A stretch of DNA of 64,000 nt from Streptomyces tauricus (GTDB taxonomy: Bacteria > Actinomycetota > Actinomycetes > Streptomycetales > Streptomycetaceae): positions 62,001 through 126,000 of the forward strand of contig NZ_BMVY01000024.1 of the NCBI RefSeq assembly GCF_014650955.1, given 5' to 3'. Within the stretch, counting starts at the first letter, position 1. Every line of letters begins with the position of its first letter. Made by a program: the position numbers and the translations under genes. The notes beneath the pieces were generated by a model that was not told the origin of the DNA, made no database searches, and saw only the letters and a program-made list of their open reading frames with translations. This document shows, piece after piece, positions 25,468 through 34,307 of the stretch.

Positions 25468-27762
25468 TTACTCGTCCCCCGCCGCCGCAGGCAACGCGGC
25501 AGCAGGCCGCTGCCACCCCCGCGACCCCCGCGCCAGCAACCACGCCGTGGCCTCCTCCGGAGGCATCGCCGCGGCGACGAGCCACCCCTGCACCGCGTCG
25601 CACCCGAGGTCCCGAAGCCGCTCCCACGTCTCGTCGTCCTCGACGCCCTCCGCGACGACGAGAAGCCCGAGCGAGTGGGCGAGATCCACCGTGCACCGCA
25701 CGATCTCGGCGTCCTCCGTGTCCACCGCGAGCCGCGCCACGAACGAGCGGTCGATCTTCAGCTCGCTCACCGGCAGCCGCCGCAGATGCACCAGCGACGA
25801 GTACCCGGTCCCGAAGTCGTCGAGAGACATCTTCACGCCGTGCGCGGTCAGCGCCGCCAGGGTGTCCGCGGCCCGCTGCGGATCCTCCAGCAGAACGTGT
25901 TCCGTGATCTCCAGCTGCAGCGCCCCCGCAGGGACCCCGTGCCGGGCGAGCCGCGCGGCCACCGATCCCGCGAAGCCGGGAGTGTGCACGTCCCGGGGTG
26001 ACACGTTCACGGCGACCGGCACCCGAAGCCCCTGGGCACGCCAGCGCGCCACCTGCGCGAGCGCCGCCTCCAGTACGTACTCGGTCAGATGCGGCATCAG
26101 ACCGGACGACTCGGCGATCGCTATGAACTCGTCCGGCGGCACCTTCCCGCGCTCGGGATGCACCCACCGTACGAGCGCCTCAAGACCGGCGACCTGCCCG
26201 TCGAACCGCACCTTCGGCTGGTAGTGCAGCTCTACGTCCCCCGCGTCGAGCGCCCGCCGCAGATCCCCCAGCAGCCCGAGCCTGTCGGGGGTGTTGGAGT
26301 CCCGCTTGGACTCGTAGACCTCCACCCCCGTACGGTCCCGCTTCGCCTGGTACATCGCGACGTCCGCCCGCCGCAGCAGCCCTTCCGCGTCCAGCGCGTG
26401 GTCGGGGAAGACGGCGAGTCCGGCGCTGGCCTCCAGCACGAGCGTCAGCCCGTCGAGGTCGAGCGGCGACCCGAGCGCGGTCACGAGGCCGCGGGCGACC
26501 CGTGTCGCCGAGGTGGTCGAGTCGGCGATGGGCAGCAGCACGGCGAACTCGTCCCCGCCCAGCCGCGCGGCCTCCGCCCCGCGCGGCAGCGCGATCCGCA
26601 GCCGGTCCGCTATCTGCAACAGCAGCCGGTCCCCGGCGAGATGCCCGAGGGTGTCATTCACGGACCTGAAGCGGTCCAGGTCGATCAGCATCAGAGCGGA
26701 ACGCGCACCGATGCGTTCGGCGTCGTCCAGCGCCCGCCAGGTCCGTTCGAGCAGCCACTGCCGGTTGGGCAGTCCCGTGAGGGGATCACGCAGTTGCTCC
26801 TCGGCCCGGGCCCGCGCTATCCAGAGCGTGGAGTCGAGAGCGATGAGGGGCACGGCGAAGAGCGGAAGCAGTGCGGGGAGGGCGATGGCGACGACACAGA
26901 TCAGCGGCGCGATGCCGAGCAGGGCGACGGCGACGAGCCCCTGCCTGACCAGGGCCGTGCGGGCGACGGTCGGCAGTCCGGGCGTGCGCGGCGCGTGGAG
27001 GTACCAGAGCAGCGCGCGGCTCACGACGAGATACGCCCCGGCCGCCAACACCACCTGAGGCACGGCGAAAAAGGTCCAGGTCTCCGGTTTCCAGGGCGTC
27101 TCCACGGACGGCACGCGGCCGAACGCGGCCAGCACCAGCGCCCCCGCGCCGATGCCGAGGATGTCCACCGCGCCGTGCAGGATGCCCTGGCGCCAGCGGT
27201 GCCGGCGGGCTATGCCGACGAGCACGACGACGGTGAGACTGACCATTCCGGCCGGTACCCAGCCGTACAGCAGCAGGACGGCGAGGGTGAGGGCCGCTCC
27301 GGAGCCCGTGCCGCCCCACCAGCGGGACCGGCCGAGCGCGACCAGGTGGCCGACGATGACGCCGACCAGGACGGCCAGCGCCCAGCCGGCCGATCCTGAC
27401 GGGAAGAGCGCGTGGTGGCCGGTGAAGGCACGGTAGAAACCCGCGCCCAGCACGGCCCCGGCGGCCACGACGACGGCCGTGGGCAACGCGGGCCAGGTCA
27501 GCTGCCGGTCGGCGTCCTGGCCGGTCAGCGGGGGGTGGGAGCCGGTGGCGGCGGTGAACCGGCCCGAGCCGGGCCCGTCCGTGCCGGTGCGCTGTCCGGT
27601 GGCGTAACCCGGCACGCCGGATCGCTCCGCGGGCCCGGTGACGCCGAGGCCCGCCCCGAACTCCCGGCTTCGCTCCAGCAAGGGTTGCCCCCATCGCCGC
27701 ACGCCGGTCATCCAGCGTGGGCGCAGCCGTGAGTCCGGGGCGGCGCTCTCGGTCGGTTCCAT
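25468..27762 (-). CDS. rmdB: Membrane GGDEF-EAL cyclic-di-GMP phosphodiesterase, RmdB type
   Basis: The 764-residue protein has a disordered N-terminal tail of about 90 residues, eight or so hydrophobic helices (about 95-315), a GGDEF domain with an intact motif near residues 402-406, and an EAL domain. All phosphodiesterase residues I can check are present: EALVRW near 527, the Asn of VAVNVSPRD, the Glu of LEITEH, the Asp pair in LDDFGTGYSSL and the Lys of ELKIDRSF. The RxxD inhibitory site is absent. The expected activity is hydrolysis of cyclic-di-GMP at the membrane. The position between gatC and ligA matches my memory of S. coelicolor RmdB (SCO5495), a phosphodiesterase needed for normal differentiation. 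The ATG of MEPTESAAPD has AGAGGGA upstream. Confidence 0.9.
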   Translation of the reverse strand: MEPTESAAPDSRLRPRWMTGVRRWGQPLLERSREFGAGLGVTGPAERSGVPGYATGQRTGTDGPGSGRFTAATGSHPPLTGQDADRQLTWPALPTAVVVAAGAVLGAGFYRAFTGHHALFPSGSAGWALAVLVGVIVGHLVALGRSRWWGGTGSGAALTLAVLLLYGWVPAGMVSLTVVVLVGIARRHRWRQGILHGAVDILGIGAGALVLAAFGRVPSVETPWKPETWTFFAVPQVVLAAGAYLVVSRALLWYLHAPRTPGLPTVARTALVRQGLVAVALLGIAPLICVVAIALPALLPLFAVPLIALDSTLWIARARAEEQLRDPLTGLPNRQWLLERTWRALDDAERIGARSALMLIDLDRFRSVNDTLGHLAGDRLLLQIADRLRIALPRGAEAARLGGDEFAVLLPIADSTTSATRVARGLVTALGSPLDLDGLTLVLEASAGLAVFPDHALDAEGLLRRADVAMYQAKRDRTGVEVYESKRDSNTPDRLGLLGDLRRALDAGDVELHYQPKVRFDGQVAGLEALVRWVHPERGKVPPDEFIAIAESSGLMPHLTEYVLEAALAQVARWRAQGLRVPVAVNVSPRDVHTPGFAGSVAARLARHGVPAGALQLEITEHVLLEDPQRAADTLAALTAHGVKMSLDDFGTGYSSLVHLRRLPVSELKIDRSFVARLAVDTEDAEIVRCTVDLAHSLGLLVVAEGVEDDETWERLRDLGCDAVQGWLVAAAMPPEEATAWLLARGSRGWQRPAAALPAAAGDE

Positions 27763-28024
27763 TCCCGTCCCTCTCACGGCCGGCGGTGCCCACGCCACGC
27801 GGCCCGACGCACGATCAGTCCCTCAACGGCTCCGCGTCTGGAAAACCCTTCCCCAGACTCCTGAAGAGCAAGGGGGTGCCCCAACCGCAGCTGGGCACGG
27901 CAGGCGCAGACCTCAACAGTAGGCCGCAGAAGGCTCCTAAGGGCAGCGGTCGTCTACGGTTGCCCGAATGCGACACGGCCGCCCCTATGCATCTGGTATG
28001 CGCCGAACGGGTGGTCTTCAACCG

Positions 28025-30271
28025 CTACCCCTCGATCGGAAGTGCCGCTTCCGCCGCCGCCTCCGGTCCTTGTTCGAGCAGAACGGCGAAACCGTCCTCG
28101 TTCAGAACCGGCACTTTGAGCTGCATGGCCTTGTCGTACTTCGATCCAGGATTGTCACCTACGACAACGAAAGACGTCTTCTTCGAAACAGAACCGGTCA
28201 CTTTCGCCCCGCGGCTCTGCAGTGCCTCTTTCGCTCCGTCGCGTGTGTGACGTTCCAGCGTGCCGGTGACCACGACGGTCAGTCCCGCGAGCGGCCGGGG
28301 CCCCTCGTCCTCGCCGGAGTTCTCCTCCTCCATGCGGACGCCGGCGGCCTTCCACTTGCGGAGGATCTCCTGGTGCCAGTCGACCGCGAACCACTGCTTG
28401 AGCGAGGCGGCGATGATGGGCCCGACGCCCTCCACTGCGGCCAGTTCCCCCTCCGTGGCCTGCTCGACGCGGTCGATCGAGCGGAACTCACGCGCCAGCG
28501 CCTCGGCCGCGACCGGACCCACGTGCCGGATGGACAGGCCCGTGATGATCCGGGCCAGCGGGCGCTCCTTCGCCGCGGCGATGTTCTCCAGCATCGCCAG
28601 GGCGTTCTTCCTGGGCGCGCCCTCCTGGTTGGCGAAGACCGTGGCGATCTTCTCCTCGCCCGTCTTCGGGTCCCGCTTGGGCAGTCCGCTGTCCTGGTCG
28701 AGGACGTACGCTCTGATGGGCAGCAACTGCTCGATGGTCAGGTCGAAGAGGTCGCCCTCGTCCCCCAGGGGCGGCTGCGACGGCTCCAGCGGCTTGGTGA
28801 GCGCGGCGGCTGCCACGTAACCGAAGTTCTCGATGTCCAGGGACTTGCGGCCGCCGAGGTAGAAGAGGCGCTCGCGCAGCTGGGCCGGGCAGGTGCGGCC
28901 GTTGGGGCAGCGCAGGTCGATGTCCCCCTCCTTGGCCGGCGCCAGCGGTGTGCCGCACTCGGGGCATTCGGCGGGCATCACGAACTCCCGCTCGCTGCCG
29001 TCGCGCAGGTCGACGACCGGTCCGAGGATCTCCGGGATGACGTCACCGGCCTTGCGCAGCACCACCGTGTCACCGATGAGGACGCCCTTGGCCTTGACCA
29101 CGTCCTGGTTGTGCAGGGTCGCGAACTCGACCTCGGAACCGGCCACCGTCACCGGCTCCACCTGCGCGTACGGAGTGACGCGGCCCGTACGGCCCACGCC
29201 CACCCGGATGTTGAGCAGCTTGGTGTTGACCTCCTCCGGCGCGTACTTCCACGCGATCGCCCAGCGCGGGGCGCGGGAGGTCGAGCCGAGGCGGCCCTGG
29301 AGGGGGATCTCGTCGAGCTTGACGACGACGCCGTCGATCTCGTGCTCCACGGAGTGGCGGTTCTCTCCGTAGAACGCGATGAACTCCCGCACGCCGTCGA
29401 GGTCGTCGACGACCTTGCCGTAGCGGGTCGTCGGCAGACCCCACTCGCGCAGCAGCTCGTACGCGTGCGAGAGGCAGTCGATGTCGAAGCCCTCGCGCGC
29501 GCCGATACCGTGCACGACCATGTGCAGCGGGCGGGTGGCGGTGACGCGGGGGTCCTTCTGGCGCAGTGAACCCGCCGCCGCGTTGCGCGGGTTGGCGAAG
29601 GGCTTGTCGCCGGCCTCCACCAGACGGGCGTTGAGCTCCTCGAACTTCTCCATCGGGAAGTAGACCTCGCCGCGGATCTCCACGAGGTCGGGGATGCGCT
29701 CGCCCTGGAGGCGGTCGGGGATCTCCGCGATCGTACGGACGTTGGGCGTGATGTCCTCGCCCGTGCGGCCGTCGCCGCGGGTCGCCGCGCGCGTGAGACG
29801 TCCGTGCTCGTAGGTGAGGTTGACCGCGAGGCCGTCGACCTTCAGCTCGCACAGGAAGTGGTACGCGGACGTGCCGACGTCCTTGGCGACGCGGTCGGCC
29901 CAGGCGGCCAGCTCCTCGTCGTCGAAGGCGTTGTCCAGGGAGAGCATGCGCTCGGCGTGCTGGACGGCCGTGAACTCCGTCGCGTACGCCCCCGCGACCT
30001 TCTGGGTCGGCGAGTCCGGGGTGCGCAGCTCCGGATACTCGTCCTCCAGGGCCTCCAGCGAGCGCAGGAGCTTGTCGAAGTCCGCGTCGCTGACGACCGG
30101 CGCGTCCTTCACGTAGTACCGGAAGCGGTGCTCCTCGATCTGCTCGGCGAGCTGCGCGTGCTTCTCCCGTGCCTCGCTGGGCGCGGGCCCCGCAGCCGCG
30201 GCCCCGGCCTTGGCCCCACCCGTGGCCTCGGCCTCGGGTGAGGCGGTCTGTGCGTCCTTGTCGCCGGCCAC
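28025..30271 (-). CDS. ligA: NAD+-dependent DNA ligase
   Basis: LigA seals nicks in replication and repair using NAD+. The 748-residue protein has a disordered 30-residue start, the Ia domain that binds NMN (AQLAEQIEEHRFRYYV), the adenylation domain with the AMP-accepting Lys144 in CELKVDGLAVN, an OB fold, a four-Cys zinc finger (CPECGTPLAPAKEGDIDLRC...TCPAQ), helix-hairpin-helix repeats and a C-terminal BRCT domain (LAGLTVVVTGTL onward). The GTG start has GGGAGG upstream. It lies 15 bases after the MetE-like gene on the same strand, so they are co-transcribed. Length is slightly above the usual 670-700 because of the N-terminal tail. Confidence 0.97.
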   Translation of the reverse strand: MAGDKDAQTASPEAEATGGAKAGAAAAGPAPSEAREKHAQLAEQIEEHRFRYYVKDAPVVSDADFDKLLRSLEALEDEYPELRTPDSPTQKVAGAYATEFTAVQHAERMLSLDNAFDDEELAAWADRVAKDVGTSAYHFLCELKVDGLAVNLTYEHGRLTRAATRGDGRTGEDITPNVRTIAEIPDRLQGERIPDLVEIRGEVYFPMEKFEELNARLVEAGDKPFANPRNAAAGSLRQKDPRVTATRPLHMVVHGIGAREGFDIDCLSHAYELLREWGLPTTRYGKVVDDLDGVREFIAFYGENRHSVEHEIDGVVVKLDEIPLQGRLGSTSRAPRWAIAWKYAPEEVNTKLLNIRVGVGRTGRVTPYAQVEPVTVAGSEVEFATLHNQDVVKAKGVLIGDTVVLRKAGDVIPEILGPVVDLRDGSEREFVMPAECPECGTPLAPAKEGDIDLRCPNGRTCPAQLRERLFYLGGRKSLDIENFGYVAAAALTKPLEPSQPPLGDEGDLFDLTIEQLLPIRAYVLDQDSGLPKRDPKTGEEKIATVFANQEGAPRKNALAMLENIAAAKERPLARIITGLSIRHVGPVAAEALAREFRSIDRVEQATEGELAAVEGVGPIIAASLKQWFAVDWHQEILRKWKAAGVRMEEENSGEDEGPRPLAGLTVVVTGTLERHTRDGAKEALQSRGAKVTGSVSKKTSFVVVGDNPGSKYDKAMQLKVPVLNEDGFAVLLEQGPEAAAEAALPIEG

Positions 30272-30286
30272 CGTGTCGTCCTCCCG

Positions 30287-31306
30287 TTACTCTGGGTTGT
30301 CCGCGAGGGATCTCGCCGCCCGGACGCAGTGGGCGAGCGCCCTGCGCGCGTACTCGGGGGAGGCGCCCGCGAGTCCGCACGACGGGGTGAGCGTGACCGC
30401 GTCCGTGAGAAGCCCCGGACTCAGCCCCAGCCTGCGCCACAGCGTCCTGACACCCATGACGCTACCGGCAGGGTCTGACAACGGACCGTCCGTGCCCGCC
30501 ACGACACCGGCGAAGAGCCGGGTCCCCGCTTCCACCGCTTCCCCGATGACGTCGTCGTCACGCTCGGTGAGGAGCGCGAAGTCGAAGGAGACGCCGGTCG
30601 CCCCGGCCCGTCGCAGCAGCGCGAACGGCACGTCGGGGGCGCACGAGTGCACGACGGAGGGCCTGCCCTCCTGCACGCCGATCACCTCCCGCAGGGTGGC
30701 CTCGACGAGCTGCCGGTCGACGGCCCGGTGGGTGCGGTAGCCGCTCGCTGACCGCACGTGGCCGCGCAGTACGGCGATGAGTGAGGGCTCGTCGAGCTGC
30801 AGGACGATCTCGGCGCCGGGGATGCGGCGCCGTACCTCGGCGAGGTGCTCGCGCAGGCCCTCGGCGAGCGAGCCGGCGAGGTCGCGGCAGGCCCCGGGGT
30901 CGGAGAGCGCGACCTCGCCGTTGTGCAGCTCCAAGGCCGCCGCGAGCGTCCAGGGGCCGACGGCCTGCACCTTCAGGGGGCCTTCGTAGCCCTGGGTGAA
31001 CTCCTCCAGGGCGTCCAGGTCTTCGCCGAGCCAGGATCTGGCCCGCTTGGTGTCGCGGCCCGGCCGGTCCCCGAGCCGCCAGCCGCTGGGCTCCACGCGC
31101 GCGTACAGCTCGGAGAGCATTCCGGCGGTCCGGCCGATCATGTCCGCGCCGGGGCCGCGGGCGGGCAGTTCCGCCAGGTACGGCATGCCCGTCTCGGGGC
31201 CCTCGAAGGTCCCGGCCACGCTCTTGGCGGTCTCCCGGGCGTCCCCGCCCGGCATCGACCCGATGCCGGTGGCGGGGCCGGGCCTGAACTCGCTGTTTTC
31301 GCTCAC
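30287..31306 (-). CDS. MetE-like (cobalamin-independent methionine synthase C-terminal fold) methyltransferase
   Basis: The 339-residue protein has the UROD/MetE-like barrel. It starts with TGIGSMPGGDARETAKSVAG, carries VLQLDEPSL, and keeps the zinc-ligand pattern VVHSCAPDVPF (His-x-Cys) and the distant Cys in TLTPSCGLAG. It is about half the size of true MetE and lacks the N-terminal barrel that binds methyl-tetrahydrofolate polyglutamate, so it may use a different methyl donor or acceptor. The exact reaction is unknown. It starts with GTG and is followed closely by ligA. Similar single-barrel proteins are annotated as methionine synthase in Streptomyces. Confidence 0.85.
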   Translation of the reverse strand: MSENSEFRPGPATGIGSMPGGDARETAKSVAGTFEGPETGMPYLAELPARGPGADMIGRTAGMLSELYARVEPSGWRLGDRPGRDTKRARSWLGEDLDALEEFTQGYEGPLKVQAVGPWTLAAALELHNGEVALSDPGACRDLAGSLAEGLREHLAEVRRRIPGAEIVLQLDEPSLIAVLRGHVRSASGYRTHRAVDRQLVEATLREVIGVQEGRPSVVHSCAPDVPFALLRRAGATGVSFDFALLTERDDDVIGEAVEAGTRLFAGVVAGTDGPLSDPAGSVMGVRTLWRRLGLSPGLLTDAVTLTPSCGLAGASPEYARRALAHCVRAARSLADNPE

Positions 31307-31392
31307 CCGGGCAGCCTACGGAACCCGCGGGAGCCAGGCGCACGGGAGGGCGGGCGCGCACCCGGGCCCGGGTTCAGACCCGCGCGCCCCGG

Positions 31393-32082
31393 CTAGCGTC
31401 CCGGGCGGACCGTCAGGTCGTTGACCTCGGCGTCCTTCGGCAGGTCGAGCGCCATGACGATGGTCGTGGCGACGGACTCGGGGTCGATCCACTTCGAGGG
31501 GTCGTACTCCTTGCCCTCCTGCTGGTGGACCTTGGCCTGCATGGCGCTCGCGGTGCGGCCCGGATAGACCGAGGTGACCCGGACCCCGTTCGGGTGCTCC
31601 TCGTGCCGCAGCGAGTCGGCGAGGGCCTTCAGACCGTGCTTGGAGGCGGCGTACGCGGACCAGTCGCCGTAGGCGTTGAGCCCGGAACCGGAGTTCACGA
31701 AGACGACGTGGCCCTGCGCGAGCCGCAGTTGGGGCAGGAAGTGGCGGGTCAGCTCGGCGGGCGAGATCAGATTGACGTCGAGCTGATGGCGCCAGGTCTT
31801 GGGGGTGAGGTCGCCGACCCTGCCGAGGTCGATGACGCCCGCGATGTGCAGGAGCGAGTCCACCCGGTCGGGCAGCGTCTGGTGGGAGAACGCCCAGGAC
31901 AGCCGGTCCGGGTCCGCGAGGTCGCCGACGAGGGTCCGGGCGCCGGGGAACTCGGCGGCCAGCTCCTTCGCGCGGCCCGCGTCGCGCGCGTGCAGCACGA
32001 GGTCGTCCCCGCGCGCGTGGAGGCGGCGGGCGACGGCCGCGCCGATGCCGGAGCCGGCTCCGGTGATCACATGAGTAGCCAT
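31393..32082 (-). CDS. Short-chain dehydrogenase/reductase
   Basis: The 229-residue enzyme has the classical SDR marks: the cofactor motif TGAGSGIG, VGDLADPDRLSW, the catalytic Tyr and Lys in YAASKHGLK, a Ser in FVNSGSGLNAYGDW, and VYPGRTASAM after the active site. The usual NNAG is HIAG. I start at MATHVITGAGSG because GGGAG is well spaced before it; two in-frame starts lie upstream. It sits 26 bases downstream of the LOG-family gene on the same strand. Its substrate is unknown. Confidence 0.88.
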   Translation of the reverse strand: MATHVITGAGSGIGAAVARRLHARGDDLVLHARDAGRAKELAAEFPGARTLVGDLADPDRLSWAFSHQTLPDRVDSLLHIAGVIDLGRVGDLTPKTWRHQLDVNLISPAELTRHFLPQLRLAQGHVVFVNSGSGLNAYGDWSAYAASKHGLKALADSLRHEEHPNGVRVTSVYPGRTASAMQAKVHQQEGKEYDPSKWIDPESVATTIVMALDLPKDAEVNDLTVRPGR

Positions 32083-32108
32083 GCCCGCCATGCTCCCAGC
32101 ACGCGCGG

Positions 32109-32648
32109 TCACTGCGTGCCGCGGCTCTCCTCCAGGTAGGCGAGCGCGCCCACGGCCTCCTCCGCGAAGAACACCAGATCGGTGAGCGGCACGGGCAGGA
32201 ATCCCTCGGCCTCCATGCGCAGGAACTGCTCCTTCAGCCCGTCGTAGAAGCCGGCGGTGTTGAGCAGGACGACCGGCTTGTCGGTGTGCCCGTGCTTCTT
32301 CAGCTCCAGGATCTCGGTGGCCTCGTCGAGGGTGCCCGTGCCGCCGACCATGATGACGACGGCGTCGGCCTTCTCAAGAAGGAGTGCCTTACGCTCCGCG
32401 AGGTCCCGGGCGACGACCATCTCGTCGGCGTCCTTGCGGGCCTTGGCGCCCAGGAACTCCACGGAGACACCCACGAGCCGTCCGCCCGCCTCCTGCACGC
32501 CGTCGGCGACGACCTTCATGAGCCCGACGTCGGAGCCGCCCCAGACGAGCGTGTGCCCGCCCTTGCCGAGCAGTTCGGCGAACTCACGGGCGGGCCGGGT
32601 GTAGCGCTCGTCGAGTTCGGCGGCGGAGAGGAAGACACAGATGTTCAT
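32109..32648 (-). CDS. LOG-family (TIGR00730) nucleotide 5'-monophosphate phosphoribohydrolase-like protein
   Basis: A 179-residue Rossmann-fold protein. LOG proteins release bases (cytokinins in plants) from nucleoside 5'-monophosphates. The first motif is GGSDVGLMKVVADGV, and the second is VGGTGTLDEATEI, where the usual Pro of PGGxGTxxE is Val. The Arg and Glu residues for substrate binding seem present. The physiological nucleotide is unknown. It has its own ATG and is followed by the SDR gene; the DUF427 gene on the other strand is divergent, with 140 bases between starts. Confidence 0.87.
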   Translation of the reverse strand: MNICVFLSAAELDERYTRPAREFAELLGKGGHTLVWGGSDVGLMKVVADGVQEAGGRLVGVSVEFLGAKARKDADEMVVARDLAERKALLLEKADAVVIMVGGTGTLDEATEILELKKHGHTDKPVVLLNTAGFYDGLKEQFLRMEAEGFLPVPLTDLVFFAEEAVGALAYLEESRGTQ

Positions 32649-32788
32649 GCGCTCAATTTACGGGTCGTCCCTGGCTCACCGGGAGGGCGTCCGGGCGGGA
32701 AGAACGCGACGGCGCCGGATGCTGTACCCGTCAGGAACGTGGCCGCACGTCTGCCACTGCCACGCGATCTCTACCGAGGAGTCGAACC

Positions 32789-33121
32789 GTGACCAAGGGC
32801 CATCGCATCACCGTCGAGCAGGGCACCGAGCGCGTCCGCGCGGTCCACGACGGCAAGGTGCTCGCCGACAGCACGCGCCCGCTGGTACTGCGCGAGACGG
32901 GCCTCCCGCCCCGCTACTACCTCCCCCCGGAGGACGTCAACACCGACCTGCTGACCCCGTCGGACACCTCCACCCACTGCCCGTTCAAGGGAGACGCGTC
33001 CTACTGGTCGCTCCCTGACGCCCCGGACCTGGTCTGGGCGTACCCGGACCCGAAGCCGGAGGTCGCGGAGATCAAGGACCACTTCTGCTTCTACGAGGTG
33101 GAGACGGTCGCCGGGGGTTGA
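32789..33121 (+). CDS. DUF427 domain protein
   Basis: A 110-residue protein with the DUF427 pattern: VRAVHDGKVLADSTRPLVLRET, the PRYYLPPEDV segment, and the conserved THCPFKGDASYWSL, ending with WAYPDPKPEVAEIKDHFCFYE. The family is a small beta fold of unknown role, found widely in actinobacteria; the conserved Cys-Pro-x-Lys-Gly suggests a ligand or nucleotide site but this is speculation. GTG start with GAGGAG upstream. No signal peptide. Confidence 0.9.
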   Translation: MTKGHRITVEQGTERVRAVHDGKVLADSTRPLVLRETGLPPRYYLPPEDVNTDLLTPSDTSTHCPFKGDASYWSLPDAPDLVWAYPDPKPEVAEIKDHFCFYEVETVAGG

Positions 33122-33214
33122 TTCCCCTGGTCGGCGACCGCCGCCGACAGCGTGCGGGTGCCGAGCGGCAAAACCGGTTCGACGTGGGCCCGTTCGGCAC
33201 CCGATCATGCGTTC

Positions 33215-33721
33215 ATGCCCCTGAGAGACACCCTTGCCCGAGTCGACGCGGACCTGGCCGCGGGCCGGGTCCCTGTCGCACGGCAGCGCCTGCGCGGGCT
33301 GGTGTCGTCCTTTCCGGACGACCTGACGCTGCGCCGGCGCCTGGCCGAAACGTACCGCCTGTACGGGGAGCCCGCGGAGGCGGGCCGCTGGATGTACCTC
33401 GAACAGGACAGGGACACGGCCGAGACCTCCGCCTTCGAGGCGAGGTACCACTCGGCTCAGCGGCGCATGCGGGCACTTGCCTGGCGGGGCGGTGAGTCGC
33501 TCGCCGCGACAGCCTTCGCCCAGAAGCAGCTGTCAGCGGTACGAGCCGCCTGCTCCGAGGCCACGGGGCGCCCCGTCGACTGGGACACGGTGCCGTCCGA
33601 CGAGGAGCAGGACGGCAGGCAGAGCAACCTCGCCGGCGCCCTGGCGGGGGCAGGCTGCCTGTTGGCGCTCCTCGCCTTCATGGCGATCTGGGTGAACGGA
33701 GTCGTCGCCCTCTTCGACTGA
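33215..33721 (+). CDS. DUF6584-type protein with one C-terminal membrane helix
   Basis: A 168-residue protein: a TPR-like helical region (MPLRDTLARVDADLAAGRVP, LRRRLAETYRLYGEPAEAGRWMYLEQDRD) followed by a polar linker and a hydrophobic C-terminal segment (GALAGAGCLLALLAFMAIWV). I recall this as the DUF6584 family of Streptomyces; no function is known. The ATG at 33215 gives the family N-terminus; 21 upstream codons are unsupported. A C-terminal tail anchor would leave the helical part in the cytoplasm. Confidence 0.78.
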   Translation: MPLRDTLARVDADLAAGRVPVARQRLRGLVSSFPDDLTLRRRLAETYRLYGEPAEAGRWMYLEQDRDTAETSAFEARYHSAQRRMRALAWRGGESLAATAFAQKQLSAVRAACSEATGRPVDWDTVPSDEEQDGRQSNLAGALAGAGCLLALLAFMAIWVNGVVALFD

Positions 33722-33756
33722 CGCCTCCTGGTGGACGCTCCGTCACGACCGCTGCC

Positions 33757-34299
33757 ATGCTCCCCCGCGTGACCGCACTCGCCGCACTCGCCACGTTCGG
33801 CTCGACCGGAGCCGTCGGCCCACTGCGTTGCCACGCGTCCCTCACCGACGTCGCGGCGAAGCTGGGGCCGCCCTGGGGCATCGGCCGCGTCAGCAAACGC
33901 CGCCGCTGGCCGCACCTGTTCTCCTACGGCGACGCCGACCTCTGCGTCTGCCGCTGCCGCCTCATCACTTCGATCTGCGTCCAGACGTGGCGCGACACGA
34001 TCGGCCTGCCGCACCCCCGATCAGGTGCGATCAACTCACACCCTGCTCATCTGACACACCGGCAGACGACCTCGGCCCTCGAAGCGGCCGGGTGCCGCTG
34101 GCAGCCGGTCACCCTCGGCCAACCATCCGGCCAGACCGCTCTGCGGACCGAGCCGACCGGGGTCACCTTCACGTTCCGCACCGAGGGCACCCCTGAACCG
34201 CTCCTGGAGTCGGCCGGCATCTGGACCGGCACACACAGATGCGTACCTCCGGCCCCTGACGCCCCGGACGACGGCTTCGGAGTAACCGAACCGCACTGA
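33757..34299 (+). CDS. Hypothetical cytoplasmic protein
   Basis: A 180-residue protein without a recognised domain. It contains LGPPWGIGRVSKRRRWPHLFSYGDADLCVCRCRLITSIC, a pattern I associate with small Streptomyces proteins of unknown function, possibly of an immunity-like or SMI1-like kind. Several Cys residues cluster in CVCRCR. The open frame begins at ATG 33757; an alternative start near the conserved CHASLTDVAAKLG is possible. It converges with the DUF6461 gene, with 8 bases between stops. Confidence 0.6.
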   Translation: MLPRVTALAALATFGSTGAVGPLRCHASLTDVAAKLGPPWGIGRVSKRRRWPHLFSYGDADLCVCRCRLITSICVQTWRDTIGLPHPRSGAINSHPAHLTHRQTTSALEAAGCRWQPVTLGQPSGQTALRTEPTGVTFTFRTEGTPEPLLESAGIWTGTHRCVPPAPDAPDDGFGVTEPH

Positions 34300-34307
34300 C
34301 GAGCCGG

